NCBI RefSeq assembly: GCF_023370115.1
Contig: NZ_CP097160.1
Location: 1,178,001-1,242,000 of the forward strand
Origin: Gulosibacter sediminis
Lineage (GTDB): Bacteria; Actinomycetota; Actinomycetes; Actinomycetales; Microbacteriaceae
Length of the DNA: 64,000 nt
Direction: 5' to 3'
In this document: positions 36,083-47,312 of the stretch, one piece after another
How the letters are laid out: each line of letters opens with the position of its first letter
How positions within the stretch are numbered: position 1 is the stretch's first letter
Translations under genes and position numbers: made by a program
The notes under the pieces: model-generated
The model's database searches: none
Seen by the model: the letters and a program-made list of their open reading frames with translations, nothing else
Told to the model about the DNA's origin: nothing

Positions 36083-36928
36083 GTGCGCATGGATGAACTA
36101 CTCGCGTCGGTAGCCCGGCGGCTGACGCGATCGCAGTTGACGGCTCGCGATGCCGCGTTGCTCGTGGCGGCGGGCCTTGGTCGGTCGCTCGGCGACGTCG
36201 AACTGGCCAGGCTGCTCGGCAAATGCGTCGACGCCAGCGAAGCTCAGCGCATCCTCTCGCTTGCCGAGCGTCGTGCCCGGCGCGAGCCACTGCAGCACCT
36301 CGTGGGCAGCGCGCCGTTTCTCGAGCTCGAGCTCGCCGTTGGCCCCGGGGTCTTCGTACCCCGCCCCGAAACCGAGGTGCTTGTCGAGCGCGCGGCCGAG
36401 GAACTTGAGGGCGCGCCGGCGGGCCCCGTGGCCGACCTCGGCTCGGGCTCGGGTGCGATTGCGATCGCGCTGGCGCTCCGTGTGCCCGAACGTGCTGTGT
36501 ATGCGTTCGAGGCCTCGCCCTATACCTGGCCCTGGTTGCGTCGCAATATTGTGGCGCTCGCGCCCGGCATCGCGCCCCGCTTCGGCGACTGGCGGGCTTC
36601 GCTCGACCGCATTGACGGCGACTTCGCGGCGCTCGTCTCGAACCCGCCCTATGTCCCGGCGCGGGAGATTCCGCGCGACCCCGAGGTGCGCCTGTTCGAC
36701 CCGGAGACGGCGCTCTTTTCTGGTTCCGATGGCCTCGACGAGATTCGACGCATCGCCGAGGTCGCCGCCGTCCGGCTCCGACCAGGCGGATTCGTGGCCG
36801 TTGAGCATACGGAAGACCAGGGTGCGGCGATTCGGCAACTCTTCGAAACCCGCGGGCTGGTCGACGCGCACACGATCCAAGACCTCGCCGAGCGCGATCG
36901 CCATACGTTCGCACGTCGCCCCGACTAG
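36083..36928 (+). CDS. prmC: Peptide chain release factor N5-glutamine methyltransferase
   Basis: PrmC methylates the glutamine of the GGQ motif of release factors. It has the SAM-binding motif DLGSGSGAIAIALAL and the catalytic NPPYVPAREIP. The N-terminal helical domain is present (LLVAAGLGRSLGDVELARLL). The length is 281 residues from GTG 36083; ATG 36089 is an alternative two codons on. It would act on the RF1 encoded at prfA, from which it is separated by the inverted cysK-cysE pair. Confidence 0.92.
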   Translation: MRMDELLASVARRLTRSQLTARDAALLVAAGLGRSLGDVELARLLGKCVDASEAQRILSLAERRARREPLQHLVGSAPFLELELAVGPGVFVPRPETEVLVERAAEELEGAPAGPVADLGSGSGAIAIALALRVPERAVYAFEASPYTWPWLRRNIVALAPGIAPRFGDWRASLDRIDGDFAALVSNPPYVPAREIPRDPEVRLFDPETALFSGSDGLDEIRRIAEVAAVRLRPGGFVAVEHTEDQGAAIRQLFETRGLVDAHTIQDLAERDRHTFARRPD

Positions 36929-36941
36929 ACTGGGAGTCGTT

Positions 36942-37619
36942 ATGCCAGATGTATATGACCTCGCCCAGCCGCAGCAACTCCTCGCCGGAATGCGCGAGGC
37001 ACGCGGCGCGCTCGGGCGCGGCGACGTCATCGTGATGCCCACCGACACGGTGTACGGCATTGCGGCCAATGCCTTCGACGCGTCCGCCGTCGCCAAGCTC
37101 CTTGCAGCCAAGGGGCGCGACCGCACCTCGCCGCCGCCGGTGCTCGTCGCCGGTGCCCCCGCCATCGACGCGCTGGCGAGCGAGGTGCCCGCCGTCATCC
37201 GCACGCTCGTCGAGCAGCACTGGCCGGGTCCGCTCACCGTGATTCTGCCGGCGCAGCCGAGCCTGCAGTGGGACCTCGGCGAGACGCACGGCACCGTCGC
37301 CCTCCGCATCCCGAACAACGAGTTCGCGCTCGAGTTGCTCAAAGAGACCGGGCCGCTCGCCGTGTCGTCAGCGAACAAGCACGGCCAGCCGGCGCCCGCC
37401 AACGTGCAGGATGCGGTGGCCCAGCTCGGCGACGACGTGCAGATCTTCCTCGACGCCGGCGTGGTGGGAGGAGCGGCTTCGACCATCATCGACGCCACGG
37501 GCCTCACCGCGGCGGAGCCGCTGCCGGCCCGCATCGTTCGGGCGGGTGCGCTCTCGCGCGCCGAAATCGCGGAGGTGCTCGGCGACCAGCTCGAGCCCGA
37601 TCGAGGGACCCTCGTCTAG
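36942..37619 (+). CDS. tsaC: L-threonylcarbamoyladenylate synthase (Sua5/YrdC/YwlC)
   Basis: This enzyme makes threonylcarbamoyl-AMP for the t6A modification of ANN-decoding tRNAs. The YrdC domain shows VIVMPTDTVYGIAANAFD, KGRDRTSPPPVLVAG and SSANKHGQPAPANVQDA. The length of 225 residues lacks the extra C-terminal Sua5 domain. The start ATG 36942 lies 13 bases after the prmC stop. A TAGACT box (36926-36931) ends 10 nt before it. The next gene begins with the base after its stop codon. Confidence 0.93.
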   Translation: MPDVYDLAQPQQLLAGMREARGALGRGDVIVMPTDTVYGIAANAFDASAVAKLLAAKGRDRTSPPPVLVAGAPAIDALASEVPAVIRTLVEQHWPGPLTVILPAQPSLQWDLGETHGTVALRIPNNEFALELLKETGPLAVSSANKHGQPAPANVQDAVAQLGDDVQIFLDAGVVGGAASTIIDATGLTAAEPLPARIVRAGALSRAEIAEVLGDQLEPDRGTLV

Positions 37620-38894
37620 GTGCTCTTTTACGCAAGGGTCATCCTGATCGCCGCGGCGTTGGCCTTCCTTGCTTCCTGGCTGGTGTACCGCGTGGCGATG
37701 CGCTATCGCTGGTACCCGGCGGTGCGCGAGCGTGACGTACACAGCACACCAAAGCCGCGGCTCGGCGGCGTGGCGATGTACTTCGCGTTTCTCGCGACGC
37801 TCGCGATAGCGACGCAGATCAGTTGGTTCCAGCTGGTGTTTGCGAACCCGACGAGGATCTGGGGCCTGATTGGCGCCGCGACGCTCATCGTGATCGTCGG
37901 TGTGATCGACGACATCGTCGACCTCGATTGGATGATCAAGCTTGCGGCACAGATTGTTGCCGGGCTGATCCTCGCATTTTCTGGGGTTGCGATCACGTCG
38001 CTGCCCATCGGGGGCGTGACAGTCGCGTCCCAGTGGATGTCGGTGCTCGCGACGGTGCTCGCGGTCGTGCTCGTGATGAACGCCGTGAACTTCATTGACG
38101 GCCTTGATGGCCTTGTCGCGGGCGTGGCGATCATCTCGGGCGGCGTGTTCCTGCTCTACAGCTACTTCCTCACCGAATCGCTCTCGTCGAGCCGATTCAC
38201 CCTTGCTGCGCTGCTGTCGGCGCTTGTCGTGGGCGTATGCCTCGGGTTCCTGCCCTGGAACTGGAACCCATCGAAGATGTTTATGGGCGACGGTGGTGCG
38301 CTGCTCATCGGTCTGCTCATGGCCGCTTCCACCATCGCAGTGACGGGCGAGATCGACCCGAGCCTCATCAGCCGTGATGCCCTCATGCCGGCGTTCCTGC
38401 CGCTGCTGTTGCCGTTCGCGGTGCTCGTGGTGCCGCTTGTCGACTTCATTCTTGCGGTGGTGCGCCGCCTCAGCGCGGGCAAGTCGCCGTTCTCGGCCGA
38501 CCGCAAGCACCTGCACCACCGGTTGCTTGACATGGGTCACACGCAACGCCGCGCGGTGCTGATCTTCTACGCCTGGGCCACGGTGGTCGGCGTCGCCGCT
38601 CTGCTCGCGTTCCTCGTGCAGCCCATCTGGATCTCGGGCGTCTTCCTCGTGCTCGGCATGATCGTCTGCACCATCCTCACGGTGTCGCCGATGTCGCTTC
38701 GCAAGCGACTCGAGGTCGAGGCGCAGCGCTCGCCCGAGCTCGATGACGACGCCCACGATCCGCTCGACGAACTCGGCGGCACGCAGTCCGACCGCGACCG
38801 CGCCGCCGACCCAGCCCCGGTTGCGCTCAAAGACCGCCTGCGCAATCTCATTCCCACCCGCTCCTTGCCGAACGACGACAAAGGAAACTCATGA
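37620..38894 (+). CDS. wecA: Polyprenyl-phosphate N-acetylglucosamine-1-phosphate transferase, MraY/WecA family
   Basis: The 424-residue integral membrane protein has about ten helices. Family motifs include STPKPRLGGVAMY, the DDIVDLDW aspartates, NFIDGLDGLVAG and the cytoplasmic histidine loop ADRKHLHHRLLDMG. It transfers HexNAc-1-phosphate to decaprenyl or undecaprenyl phosphate to start a cell-wall linker or glycan. Which sugar it uses is not shown by sequence. It has a hydrophilic C-terminal tail. The start is GTG 37620, immediately after the upstream stop codon. It overlaps the AtpI-like gene by four bases. Confidence 0.9.
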   Translation: MLFYARVILIAAALAFLASWLVYRVAMRYRWYPAVRERDVHSTPKPRLGGVAMYFAFLATLAIATQISWFQLVFANPTRIWGLIGAATLIVIVGVIDDIVDLDWMIKLAAQIVAGLILAFSGVAITSLPIGGVTVASQWMSVLATVLAVVLVMNAVNFIDGLDGLVAGVAIISGGVFLLYSYFLTESLSSSRFTLAALLSALVVGVCLGFLPWNWNPSKMFMGDGGALLIGLLMAASTIAVTGEIDPSLISRDALMPAFLPLLLPFAVLVVPLVDFILAVVRRLSAGKSPFSADRKHLHHRLLDMGHTQRRAVLIFYAWATVVGVAALLAFLVQPIWISGVFLVLGMIVCTILTVSPMSLRKRLEVEAQRSPELDDDAHDPLDELGGTQSDRDRAADPAPVALKDRLRNLIPTRSLPNDDKGNS

Positions 38895-39343
38895 GCTCCT
38901 CGACGAACACCCCCACCAGCGTGCCCGTAATGCGACGCGTGCTGAAGTGGTCGCTGCTGCTGACCCTGGCGATTGCCGTGGTTGGGGGAGTGATCGGCTA
39001 CTTCGTCGCGGACTGGCCCGGAGTTTGGTCGGCGCTCGTCGCCGCCGGAGTCACCCTGCTGTTCACGGGGCTCACGGTGCTCTCGATCATCCTCGCCGCC
39101 CGATTTGACCCGATGTTCTTCATCGCCGTGATCCTCGGCATGTGGATCCTCAAGTTCATCGCGTTCCTCGGCGTGCTCGCCATCGTGAAGGCGTTCGACT
39201 TCACTCACGACTGGATGCTCTGGTCGACGATGATGGCCGCGATGGTCGGTCAGCTCGCGATCGACATCATCGTGGTGCAGCGCAGCCGTCAGCCGTATGT
39301 GAGCGACGTCGCCCTGCCGGGCGAAAATGACGACAAGTCGTAG
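38891..39343 (+). CDS. atpI: AtpI-like small membrane protein
   Basis: The 150-residue protein has four hydrophobic helices (about residues 18-40, 44-68, 75-100 and 112-130) and short polar ends. Its place between wecA and atpB, where ATP synthase protein I is usual in actinobacteria, is the main reason for the name. AtpI helps c-ring assembly or magnesium uptake in other bacteria. Its start overlaps the wecA stop (ATGA). Confidence 0.7.
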   Translation: MSSSTNTPTSVPVMRRVLKWSLLLTLAIAVVGGVIGYFVADWPGVWSALVAAGVTLLFTGLTVLSIILAARFDPMFFIAVILGMWILKFIAFLGVLAIVKAFDFTHDWMLWSTMMAAMVGQLAIDIIVVQRSRQPYVSDVALPGENDDKS

Positions 39344-39395
39344 ATTTATTTCCGGAATCCGCCCCGGCGTGAGTGTGTGGGCTGTGAATTGTTGC

Positions 39396-39401
39396 TACAG
39401 T
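39396..39401 (+). promoter_or_regulatory. Possible promoter of the atpBEFHAGDC operon
   Basis: TACAGT lies in the 194-bp gap before atpB. No clear TTGACA-like -35 is visible. A transcript from here would have a leader of more than 100 nt containing the stem GCACGAC/GTCGTGC (39469-39475 and 39488-39494). Confidence 0.35.
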
Positions 39402-39537
39402 AATTAAGTCGAAAAACGCCCGTGGCCGTTCACCTGGCACAGCGTCGAAGACATAGCCGTCAACCGCCGCACGACCGCGATTCTTGAGTCGTGCAACGAG
39501 ACAGGAGACCCCTCTGTACGCTTCGGCCTTGAACCTG

Positions 39538-40335
39538 ATGACGGGAATCTCGTTGGCCTCCGGCGACGGAGGATTCCACGCGCCGAACATCGACGAGGAG
39601 CTCTTCCCTCCCGCACTTCTGTTTGACGGGACTCCGTTCGAGATTAGCCGGGTCATCCTCGTTCGTCTGATCGCTGTCGCAATCCTGCTGCTGCTGCTCT
39701 GGATCGCCTTGCGCCGGCCCAAGATCGTGCCGACGAAGCTCCAGTCGCTCGTCGAAATGGGCGTTGGCATGATCCGCGACGGCGTCGTGTTCGACATGCT
39801 GGGCGAGCGCATCGGCAAGAAGTACCTCCCGTACATCCTGACCGTCTTCTTCGGCGTGCTGTTCATGAACGTCACCGGTGTGATTCCGCTGCTCAATATC
39901 TCGGGCAACGCGCTGATTGGCATGCCCTTGGTGCTCGCAGTCTGCACGTACGTGGCCTTCATCTACGCGGGTATTCGCGAAGCGGGCGCGGGGACGTTCT
40001 TCAAGAACGCGCTCTTCCCCTCGGGTGTGCCGTGGCCGCTGTACATCCTGCTCACCCCCATCGAGCTTGTGAACACCTTCGTCGTGCGCCCCATCTCGCT
40101 CGCACTGCGACTCATGCTCAACCTCATGGTCGGCCACCTGCTGCTCGTGCTCTGCTTCTCGGCGACCGCGTTCTTCGTGGGTCTGATGAACGCCTGGAGC
40201 ACGATGGGCATCCTCACCCTGTTTGGCGGCTTCTTCATGACGCTCGTCGAGCTTCTTGTGGCCGTGCTGCAGGCGTACGTGTTCGCTCTGCTCACCACGA
40301 GCTACATCCAGCTTTCGGTCGCCAAGGAGCACTAG
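39538..40335 (+). CDS. atpB: ATP synthase F0 subunit a
   Basis: Subunit a forms the proton half-channels. It has multiple helices and the essential arginine in ISLALRLMLNLMVGH. The start is uncertain. ATG 39538 gives MTGISLASGDGGFHAPNID (265 residues), but the only good ribosome-binding site, AGGAG at 39503-39507, is 30 bases away. In-frame TTG 39529 and CTG 39514 lie closer to it, the latter at ideal spacing. It is the first gene of a complete F1F0 operon. Confidence 0.93.
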   Translation: MTGISLASGDGGFHAPNIDEELFPPALLFDGTPFEISRVILVRLIAVAILLLLLWIALRRPKIVPTKLQSLVEMGVGMIRDGVVFDMLGERIGKKYLPYILTVFFGVLFMNVTGVIPLLNISGNALIGMPLVLAVCTYVAFIYAGIREAGAGTFFKNALFPSGVPWPLYILLTPIELVNTFVVRPISLALRLMLNLMVGHLLLVLCFSATAFFVGLMNAWSTMGILTLFGGFFMTLVELLVAVLQAYVFALLTTSYIQLSVAKEH

Positions 40336-40385
40336 CCGCCCGGCTAGCGCATCGCGCGAACGATTCCCCAATGAATCTCAACTGA

Positions 40386-40670
<285 letters not shown>

Positions 40671-40685
40671 TAAGGCACTTCCAAT

Positions 40686-41261
40686 ATGGGCATCATGAAC
40701 TACGGACCTGCCCTCGCGCAGGTCGGTGGCGGGAACTCGTTCGGCTGGGACCCCAGCCTGCTGATCCCTGCCACTTACGACATCTTTTGGTCGCTTGTCG
40801 TGCTCGTGGTGCTCCTGCTGTTCTTCTGGAAGTTCGTCCTTCCGCAGCTGAACAAGATGCTCGAGGAGCGGGCCGCCAAGATCGAAGGCGGCATCGAAAA
40901 GGCCGCCGCCGTTCAGGCTGAGGCTGACGCTCGTCGTGACGAGTACGAGAAGCTGCTGGCTGACGCCCGCACCGAGGCCGCTGAGATTCGCGAAAAGGCA
41001 CGCGCCGAAGGCGAATCGATCAAGGCCGAGAAGAAGCAGGAGACTCAGAACGAGCTCGACCGCATGACGAAGTCGGCGAAGGAGCAGATCGAAGCGGAGC
41101 GCCAGTCGGCCATCGTTTCGCTGCGCCAGGAAGTCGGCACCCTCGCGATCGACCTCGCTTCGGGCGTGGTCGGAGAGAACCTCTCCGACGACCAGCGCTC
41201 CGCGGCATACGTCGATCGCTTCCTCACTGACCTCGACGAGAAGGCTGGGACGAACCGCTAA
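40686..41261 (+). CDS. atpF: ATP synthase F0 subunit b
   Basis: The 191-residue peripheral stalk protein has a single N-terminal membrane helix (about residues 27-50; IFWSLVVLVVLLLFFWKFVL), then a long charged coiled coil. A second in-frame ATG lies three codons in. The stop codon overlaps the atpH start by one base (TAATG). Confidence 0.95.
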   Translation: MGIMNYGPALAQVGGGNSFGWDPSLLIPATYDIFWSLVVLVVLLLFFWKFVLPQLNKMLEERAAKIEGGIEKAAAVQAEADARRDEYEKLLADARTEAAEIREKARAEGESIKAEKKQETQNELDRMTKSAKEQIEAERQSAIVSLRQEVGTLAIDLASGVVGENLSDDQRSAAYVDRFLTDLDEKAGTNR

Positions 41262-42052
41262 TGCGCACTGCAACCAAGCACGCCCTCGAAGCCGTCAAGC
41301 GCGAGGTCGACACGCTCACCGCTGCGGACGCTGACTCGGCACGCAAGCTGTTCGATGTGGCGGAAACGCTCGCTTCGAACAAGCAGCTGGCCGTGGCGCT
41401 GGTTGACCGTAGTGCTGACGCGGCGGCCAAGCGCTCGCTGGCACGACGCGTGTTTGGCGAGCGGATCGGCATCGGCGCGAGCAACGTTCTCGACGCTGCC
41501 GTCGGTCAGAAGTGGCAGTCGGAGCTGCAGCTTGTGCAGGCGATCCAGGACGCCGGCGTTCGCGCCATCGCCCAGGTGAGCGGCGCACACGAGCGCATTG
41601 GCGCCGAGCTCGACCAGTTCCTTGAGACGATCTCGTCGAACGGCGAACTCGAGCTTGCATTTGGCTCCCGGCTCGCGGCTGGTCAGAGCAAGGTGGCGCT
41701 GGTGGAACGACTGTTCGCCCGCAGCCTCAGTGCCGAGACCCTCGACATCCTGCGATCGCTGCTGACGCTCCCGAGCTCTCAGCGCATCCGTCGCCTTGCC
41801 GCGACCGCACGCGAGAGCGTAGCGGACCAGGCCGGTCGGCAGGTCGCGATTGTCACGGTCGCTCGGGCACTGCCCGAGGCACAGCTGGATCGCCTTCGCG
41901 TCGCGCTCACGAAGCGCTTCGGCCACGACGTGGCCGTCAACCAGGTCATCGACCCCTCGGTAGTGGGCGGTATGCGTGTGGAGTTCGGTGACGAAGTCAT
42001 CGACGACACCGCCGCAGCACGCCTGAAGAATCTTCGCCTGCAGCTCGCCTAG
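41261..42052 (+). CDS. atpH: ATP synthase F1 subunit delta
   Basis: Subunit delta joins the b stalk to the alpha/beta hexamer. It has 263 residues against 177 in E. coli, the enlarged actinobacterial type. It is not the b-delta fusion of mycobacteria, because a separate b subunit precedes it. The conserved C-terminal segment is QVIDPSVVGGMRVEFGDEVIDD. Confidence 0.93.
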   Translation: MRTATKHALEAVKREVDTLTAADADSARKLFDVAETLASNKQLAVALVDRSADAAAKRSLARRVFGERIGIGASNVLDAAVGQKWQSELQLVQAIQDAGVRAIAQVSGAHERIGAELDQFLETISSNGELELAFGSRLAAGQSKVALVERLFARSLSAETLDILRSLLTLPSSQRIRRLAATARESVADQAGRQVAIVTVARALPEAQLDRLRVALTKRFGHDVAVNQVIDPSVVGGMRVEFGDEVIDDTAAARLKNLRLQLA

Positions 42053-42097
42053 CAGCGCATCGAACGCGGGGCGACGCCCCAACGACAAGGGAAGAAC

Positions 42098-43741
42098 ATG
42101 TCAGAACTTACGATTAACCCGGAGGAGATCCGCAGCGCGCTCAGCGACTTTGCGAACTCCTACCGTCCCCAGGGCGCCGAGGCTACCGAAGTCGGAACCG
42201 TCATTTCGGCGGCCGATGGTATCGCCCGCATCGAGGGTCTGCCCTCGACCATGGCCAACGAGCTGCTGCGTTTCGCGGACGGCACGCTCGGCCTCGCCCA
42301 GAACCTTGAAGAAGACCAGATCGGCGCGATCGTCCTCGGTCCGTTCGGCGGCATCGTCGAGGGTATGGAAGTCACCCGCACCGGCGAGGTCCTCTCGGTT
42401 CCGGTCGGCGAGGGCTACCTCGGCCGCGTCGTCGACCCGCTCGGCGCACCCCTCGATGGTCTCGGCGAGATCACCGGCATTGAGGGCCGCCGCGCCCTCG
42501 AGCTCCAGGCGCCCGGCGTCATGGCGCGTCAGTCGGTTGAGGAGCCGCTCGAGACCGGCATTAAGTCGATCGACGCGATGATCCCGATCGGTCGCGGTCA
42601 GCGTCAGCTGATCATCGGTGACCGCCAGACGGGTAAGACCGCCATTGCGATCGACGCGATCATCAACCAGAAGGCGAACTGGGAGACCGGCGACCCCTCG
42701 AAGCAGGTTCGCTGCATCTACGTCGCCATCGGTCAGAAGGGCTCGACCATCGCTTCGGTGCGCGGCGCCCTCGAAGAGGCCGGTGCGCTCGAGTACACCA
42801 CCATCGTGGCCTCGCCTGCCTCTGACCCCGCTGGCTTCAAGTACCTCTCGGCGTACACCGGCTCGGCCATTGGCCAGCACTGGATGTACGGCGGCAAGCA
42901 CGTGCTCATCGTGTTCGACGACCTGTCAAAGCAGGCCGAGGCCTACCGTGCCGTTTCGCTGCTGCTGCGTCGCCCGCCGGGCCGCGAGGCGTACCCCGGT
43001 GACGTCTTCTACCTGCACTCACGCCTCCTCGAGCGTTGCGCGAAGCTCTCGGACGAGCTCGGTGCAGGTTCGATGACCGGTCTTCCGATCATCGAGACCA
43101 AGGCGAACGACGTTGGTGCGTACATCCCCACCAACGTGATCTCGATCACCGACGGCCAGATCTTCCTCCAGTCCGACCTCTTCCTTGCGAACCAGCGCCC
43201 GGCGGTCGACGTCGGTATCTCGGTTTCGCGAGTCGGTGGTGCGGCACAGCGCAAGCACATCAAGAAGGTTTCGGGCACGCTCAAGATCGACCTCGCGCAG
43301 TACCGCGACCTCGCGGCCTTCTCGATGTTCGCATCCGACCTCGACGACGCCACCAAGCGTCAGCTCGACCGCGGTGCGCGCCTCACCGAGCTGCTCCGTC
43401 AGGGCCAGTACAGCCCGTACCCGATCGAAGAGCAGGTCGTCTCGATCTGGGCCGGTACCAACGGCAAGCTCGACAAGATCGAGGTTTCTGACGTGCTGCG
43501 CTTCGAGCAGGAGTTGCTCGACTACCTCAAGCGAAACACCGACGTACTCGACCGTCTGCGCAACTCGGGCAAGCTCGAGGACGAGACGATCGCGGCGATG
43601 GACAAGGGCATCGACGACTTCACCGCGAGCTTCCGTAGCTCTGACGGCACGGGCATCGGTAAGCCCGGCCACGAAGAATTCGACGCAGCGGAAGCCGAGG
43701 ACGTGAACCAGGAGCAGATCGTCCGCGGTAAGCGCAAGTAG
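42098..43741 (+). CDS. atpA: ATP synthase F1 subunit alpha
   Basis: The 547-residue non-catalytic nucleotide-binding subunit has P-loop GDRQTGKT at residues 174-181 and the N-terminal beta-barrel crown ([18 protein letters not shown]). The signature [17 protein letters not shown] is present. The C-terminal tail is acidic to basic ([16 protein letters not shown]). The ribosome-binding site is AAGGGAAGAAC. Confidence 0.98.
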   Translation: MSELTINPEEIRSALSDFANSYRPQGAEATEVGTVISAADGIARIEGLPSTMANELLRFADGTLGLAQNLEEDQIGAIVLGPFGGIVEGMEVTRTGEVLSVPVGEGYLGRVVDPLGAPLDGLGEITGIEGRRALELQAPGVMARQSVEEPLETGIKSIDAMIPIGRGQRQLIIGDRQTGKTAIAIDAIINQKANWETGDPSKQVRCIYVAIGQKGSTIASVRGALEEAGALEYTTIVASPASDPAGFKYLSAYTGSAIGQHWMYGGKHVLIVFDDLSKQAEAYRAVSLLLRRPPGREAYPGDVFYLHSRLLERCAKLSDELGAGSMTGLPIIETKANDVGAYIPTNVISITDGQIFLQSDLFLANQRPAVDVGISVSRVGGAAQRKHIKKVSGTLKIDLAQYRDLAAFSMFASDLDDATKRQLDRGARLTELLRQGQYSPYPIEEQVVSIWAGTNGKLDKIEVSDVLRFEQELLDYLKRNTDVLDRLRNSGKLEDETIAAMDKGIDDFTASFRSSDGTGIGKPGHEEFDAAEAEDVNQEQIVRGKRK

Positions 43742-43767
43742 TCGGCGACGGGAGCGAGAGGAGAACC

Positions 43768-44664
43768 ATGGGAGCACAGCTTCGCGAGTACCGAGCCCGC
43801 ATTAAGTCGGCTCAGACGATGCAGAAGGTCACCAGTGCCATGGAGTTGATCGCGACTTCGCGCATCACCAAGGCTCGTCGTCGGATGGAAGAGTCCAACC
43901 CGTACGCCCGGGCCGTGACGCAGGCGGTTTCGGCCGCCGCGACCTACGCCGACATCGACCACGTCCTGCTCAACGAGCATGATGAGGTCAAGCGTGCTGC
44001 GATCGTCGTGTTTACGAGTGACCGCGGCCTCAACGGCGCGTTCTCGTCGGGTGTGCTGAAGGAATCCGAAGAGCTGGCGACCATGCTGCGCGAGCAGGGC
44101 AAGGAAGTCGTGTTCTACCTTGTCGGCCGCAAGGCGGTCGGCTACTTCACCTTCCGCAGCCGCACGTTCGAGCAGGAGTGGACCGGCTCGACCGAGCAGC
44201 CGGTTTTCGGCACCGCCAAGGAGATCGGCAAGGCGCTCGTCGAGCGCTTCACTGACCACCACAGCACCGGCGGCGTGCAGGAAATCCACGTCATCTACAA
44301 CCGGTTCGTCAGCATGGTGACCCAGGACCCGACCACGGTTCGCCTGCTGCCGCTCGAGGTTGTTGAGGGCGAGGCCGGCGAGTCGGGCATGGAAGACCTC
44401 TTCCCGCTCTACGACTTCGAGCCCGATCCGGCCTCTGTGCTTGACGCGCTGCTGCCGGTCTACATCGAGGCACGCCTGTTTAACGCCATGCTGCACTCCG
44501 CGGCGAGCGAGCAGGCCGCACGCCAGCGGGCAATGAAGGCAGCATCCGACAACGCCCAAGAATTGGTGCGTGATTACACCCGGCTTGCCAACAACGCGCG
44601 CCAGGCCGAAATTACGCAGCAGATTAGCGAAATCGTGAGCGGCGCGGACGCGCTCGCTTCCTAA
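43768..44664 (+). CDS. atpG: ATP synthase F1 subunit gamma
   Basis: The central rotor shaft has 298 residues. The N-terminal coil begins [21 protein letters not shown] and the C-terminal coil contains [20 protein letters not shown], matching the family ends. A central Rossmann-like domain is present ([16 protein letters not shown]). AGGAG precedes the ATG. Confidence 0.97.
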   Translation: MGAQLREYRARIKSAQTMQKVTSAMELIATSRITKARRRMEESNPYARAVTQAVSAAATYADIDHVLLNEHDEVKRAAIVVFTSDRGLNGAFSSGVLKESEELATMLREQGKEVVFYLVGRKAVGYFTFRSRTFEQEWTGSTEQPVFGTAKEIGKALVERFTDHHSTGGVQEIHVIYNRFVSMVTQDPTTVRLLPLEVVEGEAGESGMEDLFPLYDFEPDPASVLDALLPVYIEARLFNAMLHSAASEQAARQRAMKAASDNAQELVRDYTRLANNARQAEITQQISEIVSGADALAS

Positions 44665-46164
<1,500 letters not shown>

Positions 46165-46167
46165 CGC

Positions 46168-46443
46168 ATGGTCAACTCCGCAAACCAGCTGCACGTGACC
46201 GTCGTTTCGGCAACGGCCACCGTGTGGGAAGGCCAGGCGAGCCAGGTCATCGCCCGCACCGTCGAAGGTGAGATCGGCATCCGTGTCGACCACACCCCGG
46301 TGCTCGCGATCCTTGCCGATGGCAAGGTGCGCGTGAGCACCGCCGAGGGCAAGCAGATCCACGCACACGCCGCGGATGGCTTCCTTTCGGTGGCGAACAA
46401 CGTGGTGACCGTCGTCGCCGGTGAGGCCTCCATTACCGAGTGA
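46168..46443 (+). CDS. atpC: ATP synthase F1 subunit epsilon, short form
   Basis: The 91-residue protein contains only the N-terminal beta-sandwich (LHVTVVSATATVWEGQA to VTVVAGEASITE). The two C-terminal helices that inhibit the enzyme in other bacteria (total length about 120-140) are missing. There is no frameshift, because the stop codon overlaps the next start (GTGA). Short epsilon subunits seem usual in this part of the actinobacteria. Confidence 0.93.
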   Translation: MVNSANQLHVTVVSATATVWEGQASQVIARTVEGEIGIRVDHTPVLAILADGKVRVSTAEGKQIHAHAADGFLSVANNVVTVVAGEASITE

Positions 46444-47201
46444 CCTCGTCATTTCTCGTGCTATTGCCGCCGTCCGAAACAAAATCGGACGGCGGCAATC
46501 GCCGTCTCAGCAAGAAACTCCACTGGCCCGAGCTCGACCCCGTGCGGGCAAACGTGCGCGAGAGCCTCGTGCAGCTCGCGCACGGCGCACCCGACGCGGC
46601 ACGAATGGCGCTGAAGATCTCGCCGAAATTGGCCGAGGTCGAGCTCGAGCGCAATCGCGCCCTCGAGGATGCGCCACGCAAGCCCGCGATCGAGCGGTAC
46701 ACGGGCGTGCTCTACGACGCGATCGACGCGGCCACGCTGACTCCCGAGGCCCGCGCCTGGGTTGACCGTCACGTTGCCATCCACTCCGCGCTGTACGGTC
46801 TCGTTATGGCCAGCGACCCGATTGCGGCCTACCGGCTGTCATACGACTCCAAGCTGCCTGGCGCGCCGCTGAAGCAGCGTTGGCGCACGCACATCGCCAC
46901 CGCGCTGCGGGCGCACCGGGGGCCCATCCTCGACCTCCGCTCGAAGGGCTACGTCGGCCTCGGGGCCATTGACCACGGCACCGATCACGCCTGGGGCGAT
47001 GTGAAGGAGCGGCTCGACGACGGGTCGACCCGCTCGCTCAACCACTTCAACAAGCAGAACAAGGGGCTGCTCATCCGGGCAATGGCCGAACGGTTCGCCG
47101 GCGAGCCCGAGCCTGCCTCGCTCGCCGAGGTAATGGCTGCGCTCGGCTCGTTCGCGAGCTGGGAGCGGCGCGCCGATGGTGTCGTCGATATCGTCCGCTG
47201 A
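46440..47201 (+). CDS. yaaA: YaaA family peroxide-stress / DUF328 protein
   Basis: This 253-residue protein has the family N-terminus LLPPSETKSDGG, the central IERYTGVLYDAID and IHSALYGLVMASDPI, and the C-terminal HFNKQNKGLLIRAM. In E. coli YaaA limits free iron under peroxide stress and binds DNA. The GTG start overlaps the atpC stop, so it is probably carried on the ATP synthase transcript, a sensible place for a protein tied to respiratory stress. Confidence 0.9.
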   Translation: MTSSFLVLLPPSETKSDGGNRRLSKKLHWPELDPVRANVRESLVQLAHGAPDAARMALKISPKLAEVELERNRALEDAPRKPAIERYTGVLYDAIDAATLTPEARAWVDRHVAIHSALYGLVMASDPIAAYRLSYDSKLPGAPLKQRWRTHIATALRAHRGPILDLRSKGYVGLGAIDHGTDHAWGDVKERLDDGSTRSLNHFNKQNKGLLIRAMAERFAGEPEPASLAEVMAALGSFASWERRADGVVDIVR

Positions 47202-47312
47202 GGGAGAGGCCGTCGTACTCGAGTTGTGACTTTGCGGCTTGGCGCCCTGTGGGCCATGTCGCCACGCTAGTGTCTTGACGTATCTCTCGTTGCGCACACT
47301 AGGAGCGAATCC

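Noticed and set aside
37368-38756. A 462-codon frame antisense to tsaC and wecA
   Set aside because: The His/Arg/Glu-rich low-complexity sequence mirrors the antisense of membrane-helix codons in wecA. There is no domain and no start signal.
42068-42080. GGGGCGACGCCCC before atpA as a hairpin
   Set aside because: The loop would be only one to three bases and the position lies just before the atpA ribosome-binding site in a co-transcribed operon. Too weak to support.
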